From Luteibacter rhizovicinus DSM 16549 (lineage in GTDB: Bacteria; Pseudomonadota; Gammaproteobacteria; Xanthomonadales; Rhodanobacteraceae): a DNA stretch of 64,000 nucleotides. Each line of letters opens with the position of its first letter. The first letter of the stretch is position 1. Positions 45,336-53,866 of the stretch are shown here, piece by piece. Position numbers and translations under genes: made by a program. Below the pieces are notes generated by a model. It worked only from the letters and a program-made list of their open reading frames with translations. It did not search any database and was not told the DNA's origin. The stretch covers positions 2,694,001 to 2,758,000 of the forward strand of contig NZ_CP017480.1 of NCBI RefSeq assembly GCF_001887595.1, in the 5' to 3' direction.

Positions 45336-48188
45336 TCAGCGCAGCGAGAGGAAGTCCGGACTGACCACGAAGCGCACGGCATCCAGGCGCAGTCGCGCGT
45401 TCGGAATCGCCGCGAGCAGGGCGTCGCGTTCGGCGGCGATGGCATCCACTTCCGCGGCGGCGATGGAGGGATTGACGGCGCGTAGGGCGACGAGGCGTGC
45501 GTGCTCGGCATCCAGCTCGAGTTTCGCCGCGTCGATCGCTTCGAACTTGAGCAGTTCTGCGCGCCCCTCGGCCAGATCGAGCGCATGCTCGAGCATCGGC
45601 GGGACGAGCTTGGAGAGGAATTTGCGGAAGCGCGCCACTTCGATATTGCGATCCGTCGCGCGACGCAGGGCGATATCGCTCGGCCGGAAGCCCGGACGTT
45701 CCGACAGCTTGGTATCCACGGCGACGACCAGCGGCGTCGTCGGCAGGAAGCGGCCGGCATCGAGCGCGCGGTCGGCGATGATCTCGAGAACATAGACCGT
45801 CTGCAGCAGCGCGGTGCGCACGGGCAGCGCGTCGTCGACGAGGAAGGCCGCGTTGCCGGTTTCGCCGCTGACGAGCAGATCCACCGCCGCATAGACCATC
45901 GGATGGTCCATGCGCAGCAGGGGCAGGTCTTCGCGGGCCAGCGCGACATCGCGCGAGAAGGTCACCGAAAGCGGACCATCGGCGAAGCCCGGGAGCCCAT
46001 CGGTGGAAAGGTACTGCGGGTCGAGCAGGACGATATCCGGCGCCAGTTCTTCCGTGTGCACGCCATAGGTTTCGAACAGACGCTGGATGAAGGCATCGCG
46101 TGACGGATCCTGGTCCTCACGGGCGAAACTGGTAGCGAGGTCGTCGGCGTGCGGGTCACGGCTGGCCGCCAGTTCGAGCAGGTGGTCGCGTCCGGCGTGG
46201 ATCAGGGCGGAGAGTTCTTCGTGCACGCCGCGGGTTTCCGCGATGAGCGCATCGAGTTCCTGATCGCGGGAATCGTCCTCGCGCGCATGTTCGTCGGCAA
46301 GGTTGGCGAGCAGTTCGCCGAAGCGACGTAGCAGCTCGCGGCCATCGGCAGGGCTCGAGCGGAACGCGTCGAGACCTTCGTCGTACCAGCGGGCCAGCAC
46401 GTGCTGGGCGCTCTGCTCGACCACCGGCACGTGCACGACGATATCGTGGCGCTGGCCGATGCGGTCGAGACGACCGATGCGCTGCTCCAGCAGATCTGGA
46501 TCCAGCGGCAGGTCCCACATCACCAGTCGATGAGCGAACTGGAAGTTGCGGCCTTCCGAACCGATCTCGGAACACAGCAGCAGGCGCGCGCCGTCCGGCT
46601 GCGCGAAGAACGCCGCGTTGCGGTCGCGCTGGACGATACCGAGGCCTTCGTGGAAACGCGCCACACCCACGCCGCTCTTCGTGCGCAGTGCGTCTTCGAT
46701 CGCGAGCACCTTGGCCTGGCTGCGGCAGATGAGCAGGAACTTGTCGGCCGGGTGCGCGTCGAGCAGGTCGATCAGCGCCTCGAGACGAGGGTCGTCGTTG
46801 TAGTCGAATTCGAGGTGGGCCGCGGTGTTCTGGATGTCGGCGCGGAATTCGGCGAGCAGGGCATCGCGGCGGCCGGCGTCCAGGGTCTCCGGGTCGATCG
46901 CCAGGATCTCCGGCGTACGGCGCGGGAATCCACCGATGCCGGCACGACGGTTACGGAACATCGCGCGTCCCGTGCCGTGGCGGTCGATGAGGGCGGCGAG
47001 CAGCTCGGCGTGCGCGTCGTCGCGCATCAGCAGGCCGGCCAGTTCACGGTCGCCCTTGAAGCGCGTGGTGAGCAGCGTACGGTGCGCGGCGGAGAGCGGT
47101 TTGCCGTCGGCCAGCGCGTTGGCGACTTCCGACAGTTCGCCGTACTCGGCGGATTCGGCAAGGTAGGCGTCAAGGTCGCTATAACGCTGGGGATCCAGCA
47201 GGCGCAGGCGGGCGAAGTGCCCGGCGCGGCCCAGCTGTTCCGGCGTGGCGGTGAGCAGAATGACGCCGGGCGTCGCCGTAGCCAGTTCTTCCACGAGGCG
47301 ATAGCGCGGGCTGGCGGCGTCGGGCGTCCACTCGAGGTGATGCGCTTCGTCGACGACCATCAGGTCCCAGCCGGCCTCGATCAGCTGGCGTGCGCGTTTC
47401 GGCGCGGATTCGAGGAAGGCGAAGTCGGCGATCACCAACTGATCGTCCTCGAACGGGTTGCGCCCGTCGTTTGATTGCTCGATGGCTTCGCAGCGCTCTT
47501 CGTCGAAAATGGCGAACGACAGGTTGAAGCGGCGCAGCAGTTCGACGAACCACTGGTACACCAGGGTCTCCGGCAGCAGCACGAGGACGCGGCCGGCCCT
47601 ACCCGCCGCCAGCTGGCGCGCCAGGATCATGCCGGCTTCGATGGTCTTGCCCAGGCCGACTTCGTCGGCAAGCAGCACGCGTGGTGGACGACGGGCGGCA
47701 GCGATGCCGGCGACGCGCAGCTGGTGCGGGACCAGGCCGATGCGGGCGGATTCGAGGCCCCAGGCCGCCGAGCGACGCGCGTCGGCGCGCCGGCGCAGGG
47801 CTTCCAGGCGCAGGTCGAAGCTCTCGTTGCTTTCGGTACGGCCGCCGATGAGGCGGTCGTCGGCTTGCGACAGCGCCTGCTCATCGTCGAGCTGGCCTTC
47901 TTCCAGTTCACGCCCTTCGCCGCGATACACGAAGAGGCCTTCGCGCTCTTCGATGCGCTCGACGAGGAAGGCGAGCCCTTTGCCAGATACGCGCTGGCCT
48001 GCGCGGAACTCGGCGCGGATCAGCGGTGCGCTGTCGGTGGCATAGGGGCGCAGCACGCCCGCCTTGGCGAACAGGACCTGCACGCCGCGTCCTTCGACGC
48101 GAAGAATGGTGCCGAGGCCGAGCTCGGGTTCGGCGGTGGAGATCCAGCGTTGACCAGGTTGGAACATGCGGTGGGGAGCCAAGGACAT
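45336..48188 (-). CDS. rapA: RNA polymerase-associated ATPase RapA
   Basis: RapA (950 aa) is a Swi2/Snf2-type translocase that recycles RNA polymerase stalled after termination. N-terminal Tudor-like domains (QPGQRWISTAEPELGLGTIL) precede the helicase core: Walker A ADEVGLGKTIEAGMIL, DEAH box VVDEAHHLEW, and motif VI EQRIGRLDRIGQRHDI. The C-terminal RapA domain includes LLRMDHPMVYAAVDLLVSGE. The start may be ATG 48188 or ATG 48167 (MFQPGQRW). Length matches E. coli RapA (968). Confidence 0.95.
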   Translation of the reverse strand: MSLAPHRMFQPGQRWISTAEPELGLGTILRVEGRGVQVLFAKAGVLRPYATDSAPLIRAEFRAGQRVSGKGLAFLVERIEEREGLFVYRGEGRELEEGQLDDEQALSQADDRLIGGRTESNESFDLRLEALRRRADARRSAAWGLESARIGLVPHQLRVAGIAAARRPPRVLLADEVGLGKTIEAGMILARQLAAGRAGRVLVLLPETLVYQWFVELLRRFNLSFAIFDEERCEAIEQSNDGRNPFEDDQLVIADFAFLESAPKRARQLIEAGWDLMVVDEAHHLEWTPDAASPRYRLVEELATATPGVILLTATPEQLGRAGHFARLRLLDPQRYSDLDAYLAESAEYGELSEVANALADGKPLSAAHRTLLTTRFKGDRELAGLLMRDDAHAELLAALIDRHGTGRAMFRNRRAGIGGFPRRTPEILAIDPETLDAGRRDALLAEFRADIQNTAAHLEFDYNDDPRLEALIDLLDAHPADKFLLICRSQAKVLAIEDALRTKSGVGVARFHEGLGIVQRDRNAAFFAQPDGARLLLCSEIGSEGRNFQFAHRLVMWDLPLDPDLLEQRIGRLDRIGQRHDIVVHVPVVEQSAQHVLARWYDEGLDAFRSSPADGRELLRRFGELLANLADEHAREDDSRDQELDALIAETRGVHEELSALIHAGRDHLLELAASRDPHADDLATSFAREDQDPSRDAFIQRLFETYGVHTEELAPDIVLLDPQYLSTDGLPGFADGPLSVTFSRDVALAREDLPLLRMDHPMVYAAVDLLVSGETGNAAFLVDDALPVRTALLQTVYVLEIIADRALDAGRFLPTTPLVVAVDTKLSERPGFRPSDIALRRATDRNIEVARFRKFLSKLVPPMLEHALDLAEGRAELLKFEAIDAAKLELDAEHARLVALRAVNPSIAAAEVDAIAAERDALLAAIPNARLRLDAVRFVVSPDFLSLR

Positions 48189-48243
48189 CAGGGGGCGCCA
48201 ATTATCCGCCCCCGAGGGCGCCCCTGCCTACCTTTGTTTTGCC

Positions 48244-48924
48244 TCAGGTTTCCGCCCAACGGCGTAACAGGTTGTGGTAGACACCCGTCAATTGCAGGAT
48301 CGACGCCTGATCGGCGCCACTGGCGGAGAGGTTGCGGATCGCCGTATCCAGCTCCAGCAACATCCGTCGCGCGCTGTCGTCGCGCACCAGGCTCTGGACC
48401 CAGAAGAACGAAGCGATGCGTGCACCGCGGGTCACCGGCGTGACCTTGTGCAGGCTGGAAGAGGGATAGACGATGGCATCGCCGGCGGGCAGCTTCACCT
48501 CGTGCTCGCCGTAGGTGTCACTCACGATGAGTTCGCCGCCGTCGTATTCCTCGGGTTCGCTGAGGAACAGCGTGCAGGAGATATCGCTGCGTACCTGGAC
48601 ATCGCGGTCGCCGGTGGCCATGACGGCACCGTCGATGTGGAAGCCGTATTCGCCACCGCCTTCATACCGATTGAAGCGGGGGGACAGCGTGCGCAGGGGC
48701 AGGGCGGCCGCGTGATACAGCGGATGGCGGGCCAGTGCCGCCACCACGAGATCGCCCAGTTCGCGGCGTAGCGGCGACGCATCGGGCAGTTGCAGGTTGC
48801 GTTTTACTTTCGCACCCTGCGGACCGACGGTCTGGCGACCGTCGGTCCATTCGGCAGCCGCCATGGCGCGGCGCATCCCGGCGACCTGTTCCTTGCTCAG
48901 GACCTCGGGGATGTGCAGCAGCAT
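48244..48924 (-). CDS. piuC: Fe(II)/2-oxoglutarate-dependent PKHD-type hydroxylase (PiuC/YbiX)
   Basis: A 226-aa prolyl-4-hydroxylase-like dioxygenase. The iron triad is H-X-D in [11 protein letters not shown] and a distal His in [16 protein letters not shown], whose Arg binds 2-oxoglutarate. PiuC/YbiX homologues sit next to catecholate siderophore receptors; here it lies 33 bases downstream of one on the same strand, as in ybiX-fiu. Expected to be iron-regulated through the Fur box upstream of the receptor. Its exact substrate is not known. Confidence 0.92.
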   Translation of the reverse strand: MLLHIPEVLSKEQVAGMRRAMAAAEWTDGRQTVGPQGAKVKRNLQLPDASPLRRELGDLVVAALARHPLYHAAALPLRTLSPRFNRYEGGGEYGFHIDGAVMATGDRDVQVRSDISCTLFLSEPEEYDGGELIVSDTYGEHEVKLPAGDAIVYPSSSLHKVTPVTRGARIASFFWVQSLVRDDSARRMLLELDTAIRNLSASGADQASILQLTGVYHNLLRRWAET

Positions 48925-48957
48925 GGCGGTGTTCCTTGAGTCGATCGGATCAGTCGA

Positions 48958-51267
48958 TCAGAAGCGGACGTTCGCGGTCAGCATGGCCGAACGCGGCGTG
49001 GACGGGGTGTAACGATAGCCACTCTTGTTGATCGCAGCCACGTAGTCCTTGTCGAACAGGTTGTACACGTTGAGCTGCAGGTCGAAGTTGCGGTTGATCG
49101 GGTAGCTGGCCATGGCGTCGAACACCCAGTAGGCACGGGTGTAGGCCGGCGTGCCCACGGCACCATCGGTACCGCGCTCGAGCGCACCGGAGTAGCGGCC
49201 GCCACCACCGATGGTGAGGTCGAACGGCAGGTGATAGGTGACCCACGAGGTGAACGCCTTCTTCGGCGTATATGCCAGGTCGTCCGATCCGTTGGCGGTG
49301 ACACCCGGGCCGTTGGCGACGGTGGCATTCATGGTGGTGAAGCCGGCACTCACGGCGAGATCGTCGGTCAGCTTGCCTACCGCCGTCACTTCCACACCCT
49401 GCACGCGCTTCTTGCCGACCTGGTAATAGAGCAGATCGGTGGGATCCTGCACGACGTCGTTAGTCACGGTGGTGCGATAGAGGGCGCCGGTCAGCAGCAG
49501 CTTCGACCCAAGCAGGTCCCACTTTGTACCGATCTCGGCGGTACGTGCTTTCTGCGGATCGAAGTTGGGGTTGTCGGCGCTGTTCGTCGCGGTCGACAGC
49601 GTGAGGGTGTTACCACCCGGAGGCTGCTGGGACTGCGCGAAGTTGACGTAGATGCTGCCATTGGCCGCCGGCTTATACAGCACACCGATCTTGTAGTTCT
49701 TAAGGTTGTCGCTGGTGCTGGTGTCCACGCCCGGAATGACGCTGCCAGCGGGCAGGACGCCGCAAACCGGACCACCGCGTGCGCCACAGACCACAAGGCT
49801 GGAGAAATCCGTCTTGTAATGGTCGAGGCGCACACCCGCGTTCACCTGCCAGTGCTCGCCGAACTTCAGCGTGTCGAAGAAGTAGGCGCCTGCCGTGTTC
49901 GTCTTGCCGTTGCTGGTGGCGCCGGTTTCACCGTAGACCAGGCCGCCAACGTCGGAGTTGGGGTGGTAGAGGTTGGCTGCCGGCCAGGTGCTGCCGTTGA
50001 GCGCGCCCATGCCGATCGCACGAGCCTGTTCAGAAGTCAGCTCGATGCCCGTGCTGATGTCCTGCGTAAAGCCTCCAGACTCGATCGTCGCTGTGATGTT
50101 CGTCTGATTCGTGGCGATGCGGTTGGACTGGTGCTTGAAGGTGGGATTGCTGCGCGTGAGGGTCCAGGTGGAAGGGTCTGCCGGATTCGGCGTGAGCAGG
50201 TTGGCCGTGGCGCCGAGGAACGACGTCAGCAGGTAATCCTGCGTCGTGCGACCCCAGCGCGCCGTGTTGTGCAGTGCCACCTTGTCGCTGAAATCATGCT
50301 CGAGGATGACCGTGAGCATGTCCTGCGTCACATGGTCGTGGTCCTGGTTCGTGCCGTAGTAGTTGTCCGGATCGACCTTCTCGGCGTCGTTGAGGAACGC
50401 GCGCTTATCGGGGCTGCTGTAGCCGGGCAGACCGATCGTCGGAATGCCGCCATCGGGCACGTTGTTCTGCTTCACGTGCAGGTAATCGATGTAGACGCGG
50501 GTCGGCGTGCCGAGGCCGAATGCCAGCGACGGTGCGATACCCCAGCGATTGTTCTCGATCTTGTCGCGACCGTACACGCCGCTTTTCTGGTCCATCACGT
50601 TGAGGCGGACGGCAGTGGTACCGTCCAGCTGCTGGTTGATGTCCGCCGTACCGCGACGGCGCTGGCCGCTGCCGCCCTGCAGCGAGCCGGATTCACCGTT
50701 ACCCAGCACCGGCTGCTTGGTCACCAGGTTGATCGCACCGGTCGGTGCGGTACGGCCGTACTCGGTGCCGTCCGGGCCCTTGGTGACTTCGACCTGCTCG
50801 ATATTGAACACGTCGCGCGATACCGTGCCGACATCGCGCACGCCATCGACGAAGATGCTGCTCGACGTGTCGAAGCCGCGCATGTAGATCGCGTCACCCG
50901 TGCTGGTCGAGCCGTTCTCACCAACATAGAACGTGCCGACGCCCGGGCTGTTGCGCAGGGCCTCGGTCAGGGTGGTCGCGCCCTGCTGTTTGATGAGTTC
51001 CTTGCCGATCACCTGGATCGTCTGCGTGGTGTCGAGCAGGGACTGGGTGAACTTGGGCGAGGAGACCTTGTCCACGCGGAAATCGCTGGAACGATCCGCG
51101 TCCACCTGCATGCCGGGAAGCGCCTGGACGTCGCTGGTCTTGGCCTGCTGCGGTGGCGCGTCGACGGTATCGCTGGCGACGGCGGCATGGGCGAAGGTCA
51201 GGAGGACGGCGGCACCGACGGTGCGCGCGGCAGGAGCGGCGTGCTTGCGGCTCTTGATGAAGGCCAT
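48958..51267 (-). CDS. TonB-dependent siderophore receptor (Fiu/PiuA type)
   Basis: A 769-aa receptor for ferric (catecholate-type) siderophores. Signal peptide to about residue 31, plug with TQTIQVIGKELIKQQGATTL, DAIYMRGFDTSSSIFVDGVR and DVFNIEQVEVTKGPDGTEYG, and a barrel ending in the typical SAMLTANVRF. The neighbour piuC and a Fur box 164 bases upstream support iron uptake. Which siderophore is bound is unknown. Confidence 0.93.
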   Translation of the reverse strand: MAFIKSRKHAAPAARTVGAAVLLTFAHAAVASDTVDAPPQQAKTSDVQALPGMQVDADRSSDFRVDKVSSPKFTQSLLDTTQTIQVIGKELIKQQGATTLTEALRNSPGVGTFYVGENGSTSTGDAIYMRGFDTSSSIFVDGVRDVGTVSRDVFNIEQVEVTKGPDGTEYGRTAPTGAINLVTKQPVLGNGESGSLQGGSGQRRRGTADINQQLDGTTAVRLNVMDQKSGVYGRDKIENNRWGIAPSLAFGLGTPTRVYIDYLHVKQNNVPDGGIPTIGLPGYSSPDKRAFLNDAEKVDPDNYYGTNQDHDHVTQDMLTVILEHDFSDKVALHNTARWGRTTQDYLLTSFLGATANLLTPNPADPSTWTLTRSNPTFKHQSNRIATNQTNITATIESGGFTQDISTGIELTSEQARAIGMGALNGSTWPAANLYHPNSDVGGLVYGETGATSNGKTNTAGAYFFDTLKFGEHWQVNAGVRLDHYKTDFSSLVVCGARGGPVCGVLPAGSVIPGVDTSTSDNLKNYKIGVLYKPAANGSIYVNFAQSQQPPGGNTLTLSTATNSADNPNFDPQKARTAEIGTKWDLLGSKLLLTGALYRTTVTNDVVQDPTDLLYYQVGKKRVQGVEVTAVGKLTDDLAVSAGFTTMNATVANGPGVTANGSDDLAYTPKKAFTSWVTYHLPFDLTIGGGGRYSGALERGTDGAVGTPAYTRAYWVFDAMASYPINRNFDLQLNVYNLFDKDYVAAINKSGYRYTPSTPRSAMLTANVRF

Positions 51268-51430
51268 GGGTGATTCCCTTGCGTGGCAATAAATGGGTCA
51301 TCGGGGCCCGGATCGCGCACGAATTCGCCCGGCGCGAGCCAATGGCTCACGGCAGTGGATTTCGTTGATGCCCTGACAGACGAGGCGACGCGCGGGTGTT
51401 AACCCGATGTGGCGCATATCGTAAGGGTAA

Positions 51431-51445
51431 TGAGAATGATTCGCA
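51431..51445. promoter_or_regulatory. Fur box upstream of siderophore receptor
   Basis: TGAGAATGATTCGCA matches the 7-1-7 Fur consensus TGATAAT-G-ATTATCA at 11 of 14 arm positions. It lies between fetB and the receptor gene in AT-rich sequence. Confidence 0.7.
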
Positions 51446-51460
51446 ATCTAAAACTAGACG

Positions 51461-52249
51461 TTAACGCAAGTGGTCCAAGCGGAGACGTTCGCGGTCGTCG
51501 CGCAGACGCGCCACGCAGGCGTACGCCGTGCCCACCGCAGCGAGGCAACTCGCACCGGTCAGAAGGATCAACAGCAGGATCTGATACTTCACGGCTTCGA
51601 CCGGGTCCGCCCCGGCGAGCATCTGACCCGTCATCGTGCCGGGCAGCGTGATGACGCCGGCGGCGGCCATCTGATTGATCACCGGCACCATCGCAGAGCG
51701 GATCGCACGACGCAGGAGCGGTGCCGTCGCGGTACGGAAGGTCGCCCCGAGCATCAGTTGGGCCTCGATCGCGTCGCGCTGCTGGCGCACGTTGTCGAGG
51801 ACACCTGCCAGCGCGATGCTCGCCGCATTGAGGATGCTGCCGAGCAGGATGCCGACCAGCGGGATGGCGTAACGGGCGTCGTACCAGGGATGCGGGCGGA
51901 TCGCGGTCATCAGGGCGAAGCAGCTGGTTAGCAGGACGACGCCCAGCACGTTCGGCAGGGCGACGATGGCATTGCCGCCGACCAGGCGTCGGGTCGGCCG
52001 GACAGCGACCTCGCGGACGGCGACCAGAGACATGGCCAGCACCAGCGCGGCGGTGAGCCAGGGCGAATGGCCGGCGAAGACATAACGAAGCAGGTAACCC
52101 ACCGCGACGAGTTGGACCACCATGCGCAGCGAGGCGATGGCCAGTGCGCGGTGAAAGCGCAGGCGAAGGCCGATCGAGAGCGCCGCGTCGACGACCAGAA
52201 GGATGGCAGCGATCGCAATGTCGCCGGCGTGCAGGCTCAGGGGCGTCAT
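51461..52249 (-). CDS. fetB: iron export ABC transporter permease FetB
   Basis: A 262-aa polytopic permease of the UPF0014/FetB family, about seven hydrophobic segments. Recognised from LRMVVQLVAVGYLL, GNAIVALPNVLGVVLLTSC, RQQRDAIEAQLMLGATFRTA and PGTMTGQMLAGADPVEAVKYQI. In E. coli FetAB exports iron and protects against peroxide. It overlaps fetA by four bases. Its stop lies just before the Fur box of the receptor. Confidence 0.88.
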   Translation of the reverse strand: MTPLSLHAGDIAIAAILLVVDAALSIGLRLRFHRALAIASLRMVVQLVAVGYLLRYVFAGHSPWLTAALVLAMSLVAVREVAVRPTRRLVGGNAIVALPNVLGVVLLTSCFALMTAIRPHPWYDARYAIPLVGILLGSILNAASIALAGVLDNVRQQRDAIEAQLMLGATFRTATAPLLRRAIRSAMVPVINQMAAAGVITLPGTMTGQMLAGADPVEAVKYQILLLILLTGASCLAAVGTAYACVARLRDDRERLRLDHLR

Positions 52250-52845
52250 GCGGCCAGTACTCCACCGGGGAGCATCCGCAGGGCAAGATCGCCCACGCGG
52301 CTGGCCTGGGCGGCATCGTGGGTAATCCAGACCACCGTGGTGCCGGAGGCGCGTCGGCGGGCGATCATCGATTCAACGGCCTCCGTGGACACCGGGTCGA
52401 GAGACGCCGTAGGCTCGTCGAGCAACAGGAGGCGTGGCTCGGCAAGCAGCGCGCGGATCAGGGCCAGGCGCTGGCGTTCGCCGGTCGAGGCTTCTTCGAT
52501 CGGACGGTCGAACAGGGAGCCCGGCAAAAGCAGGTCGGCTGCAAGTGCGTGTTTTTCGACCTCGTGCTCGGGCGCGAAGTGCTCGCCGATCGTGTCGGCC
52601 CACCAGCCGCTGCGGGCAGGAATCAGCGCGGTCAGGCGTCGCCATGCGGGGGCGGGGAGCGTGGCCCGGTCGATCCCGGCGAACGTGACCCGGCCTTCAT
52701 GAGGGTCCAGGTCCGCGATCATGCGCAGCAGAAGCGTCTTTCCGGTGCCGGATGCGCCCGTGACGGCGAGGCACCCGCCCGCCGGTACGTCGAATGTGAA
52801 AGGACCCACCAGGTGGTTGTGCAGTCCTTCGACAAAAAGGCTCAT
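52246..52845 (-). CDS. fetA: iron export ABC transporter ATP-binding protein FetA
   Basis: A 199-aa ABC ATPase, short as in the family. Walker A is GASGTGKTLLL, Walker B LLLLDEPTASLD, and the signature is STGERQRLAL in place of LSGGQ; the switch His is in VWITHDAAQ. Partner of FetB. It diverges from a response-regulator gene; the 184-base gap has 11-bp-period CTTAG-type repeats on both strands. Confidence 0.88.
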   Translation of the reverse strand: MSLFVEGLHNHLVGPFTFDVPAGGCLAVTGASGTGKTLLLRMIADLDPHEGRVTFAGIDRATLPAPAWRRLTALIPARSGWWADTIGEHFAPEHEVEKHALAADLLLPGSLFDRPIEEASTGERQRLALIRALLAEPRLLLLDEPTASLDPVSTEAVESMIARRRASGTTVVWITHDAAQASRVGDLALRMLPGGVLAA

Positions 52846-52887
52846 GATGGATTCCCCATGGGTCCGACCACAGACTGCCGGTCGCGA

Positions 52888-52945
52888 CTTAGGGTCGGCT
52901 TACGGGCAGGTACTCAGCAAGGCCTAAGGCCGCCCCTCGAATAAT
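52888..52945 (+). promoter_or_regulatory. response-regulator box and promoter upstream of the OmpR-type gene
   Basis: CTCAG-N6-CTAAG (52913-52928), an 11-bp-period direct repeat, is followed 11 bases later by AATAAT (52940-52945), a five-of-six -10 match. The repeat takes the place of a -35 element. A second pair in reverse orientation, CTTAG-N6-CTTAC (52888-52903), points towards fetA. The same arrangement precedes the paralogue at 62717. Confidence 0.5.
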
Positions 52946-53029
52946 GACACCGGGTTGCCGTTTTCGTAGACAGGTCCGGACGCACGGATGCGATACCCGA
53001 CGCTTTGGCTTGGCATGGAGGACTGGAAC

Positions 53030-53695
53030 GTGAACATCATCGTGGTCGAGGACGACATCCGCCTCGGCGCAGCCATCAAGCGCGCACTCGAGCACCTCGC
53101 CTATACGGTGACCTGGCTGCGCTCGGGCGTGGAAGGGCTCGAGGCGCTGCGCAGCCAGTCCGTCGATCTCGTCCTGCTCGATCTTGGCTTGCCGGAGAAG
53201 GACGGTATCGATGTGATCACCGAGGCGCGACGACTGAAGGTCAAGACACCGATCCTCGTCATGACGGCGCGCGACAGTGTTGAATCACGCGTGCGTGGGC
53301 TGGACGCCGGCGCCGACGACTACATGACCAAGCCGTTCCATCTCGATGAACTCGCCGCACGTATTCGCTCGCTCGCCCGTCGGGCACAGGGACTCGCGGA
53401 CAACCAACTGGAAGCCGGCGCGCTCTCGCTCAATCTGAGCACCCTCGAGGTGACGTACCAGGAGCGCCGCGTCGAGCTGACTCGTCGTGAGTTCGCACTG
53501 CTTCGCATGCTGATGGAACGGCACGGCAAGATCGTCCGTCGCGAGTCGATCGAAGGTTCGGTTTACGGCATGGATTCGGACGTCAGTCCCAACGCGTTGG
53601 AAGTCCTGGTTCATTCCCTGCGACGCAAGCTGAGTCCCGACGCTATCCGGACCATCCGCGGCTTTGGCTACATGGTGCCGCGAGACCTCGCTTGA
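53030..53695 (+). CDS. OmpR/PhoB-family response regulator (orphan)
   Basis: A 221-aa two-domain regulator. The receiver has VVEDDIRLG, the phospho-Asp in LVLLDLGLPEKDG, and YMTKPFHLDEL; the C-terminal winged helix has LTRREFALLRMLMERHGKIV and LSPDAIRTIRGFGYMVP. It belongs to the PmrA/QseB branch. GTG 53030 is chosen: GGAGGA lies 7 bases before it and it yields the normal N-terminus; an ATG at 53015 has no such site. No kinase gene is adjacent. It is closely similar to the regulator at 62717. Confidence 0.9.
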   Translation: MNIIVVEDDIRLGAAIKRALEHLAYTVTWLRSGVEGLEALRSQSVDLVLLDLGLPEKDGIDVITEARRLKVKTPILVMTARDSVESRVRGLDAGADDYMTKPFHLDELAARIRSLARRAQGLADNQLEAGALSLNLSTLEVTYQERRVELTRREFALLRMLMERHGKIVRRESIEGSVYGMDSDVSPNALEVLVHSLRRKLSPDAIRTIRGFGYMVPRDLA

Positions 53696-53764
53696 TGTGG
53701 GAGCCGCGTCAGCGACGATAGCCAGATGGCCGCGGCGCCATCGCCGGCATAGCCGGCTCCCACA
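53696..53764. repeat. REP-like inverted pair 8 (divergent)
   Basis: TGTGGGAGCCGCGTCAGCGA (53696 on) and inverse GCCGGCATAGCCGGCTCCCA at the right. Stem sequences differ from other copies, with a second stem family (GCCGG-CAT-AGCCGG). Confidence 0.7.
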
Positions 53765-53798
53765 AAAAAAGGCGCCGCATTTGAGTGCGGCGCCTTTG
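53764..53798. terminator. bidirectional intrinsic terminator
   Basis: 9-bp stem GGCGCCGCA / TGCGGCGCC with a 6-base loop, preceded by seven A and followed by TTT. The A tract gives a good U tract for the minus-strand peptidase gene. Confidence 0.85.
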
Positions 53799-53835
53799 CT
53801 GATCAGCCTTTCGGCATCACGGCTTCGTGGGCTTT

Positions 53836-53858
53836 TCGCCGATGAATCGGCTCCCACA
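53836..53858. repeat. single REP-like unit 9
   Basis: One unit, TCGCCGATGAATCGGCTCCC followed by ACA, just outside the 3' end of the pepO gene. Confidence 0.75.
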
Positions 53859-53866
53859 TGGGGCGG

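Noticed and set aside
49231..51273. Long plus-strand open frame opposite the siderophore receptor
   Set aside because: Composition is that of an antisense shadow; the minus strand encodes a full receptor with plug and barrel.
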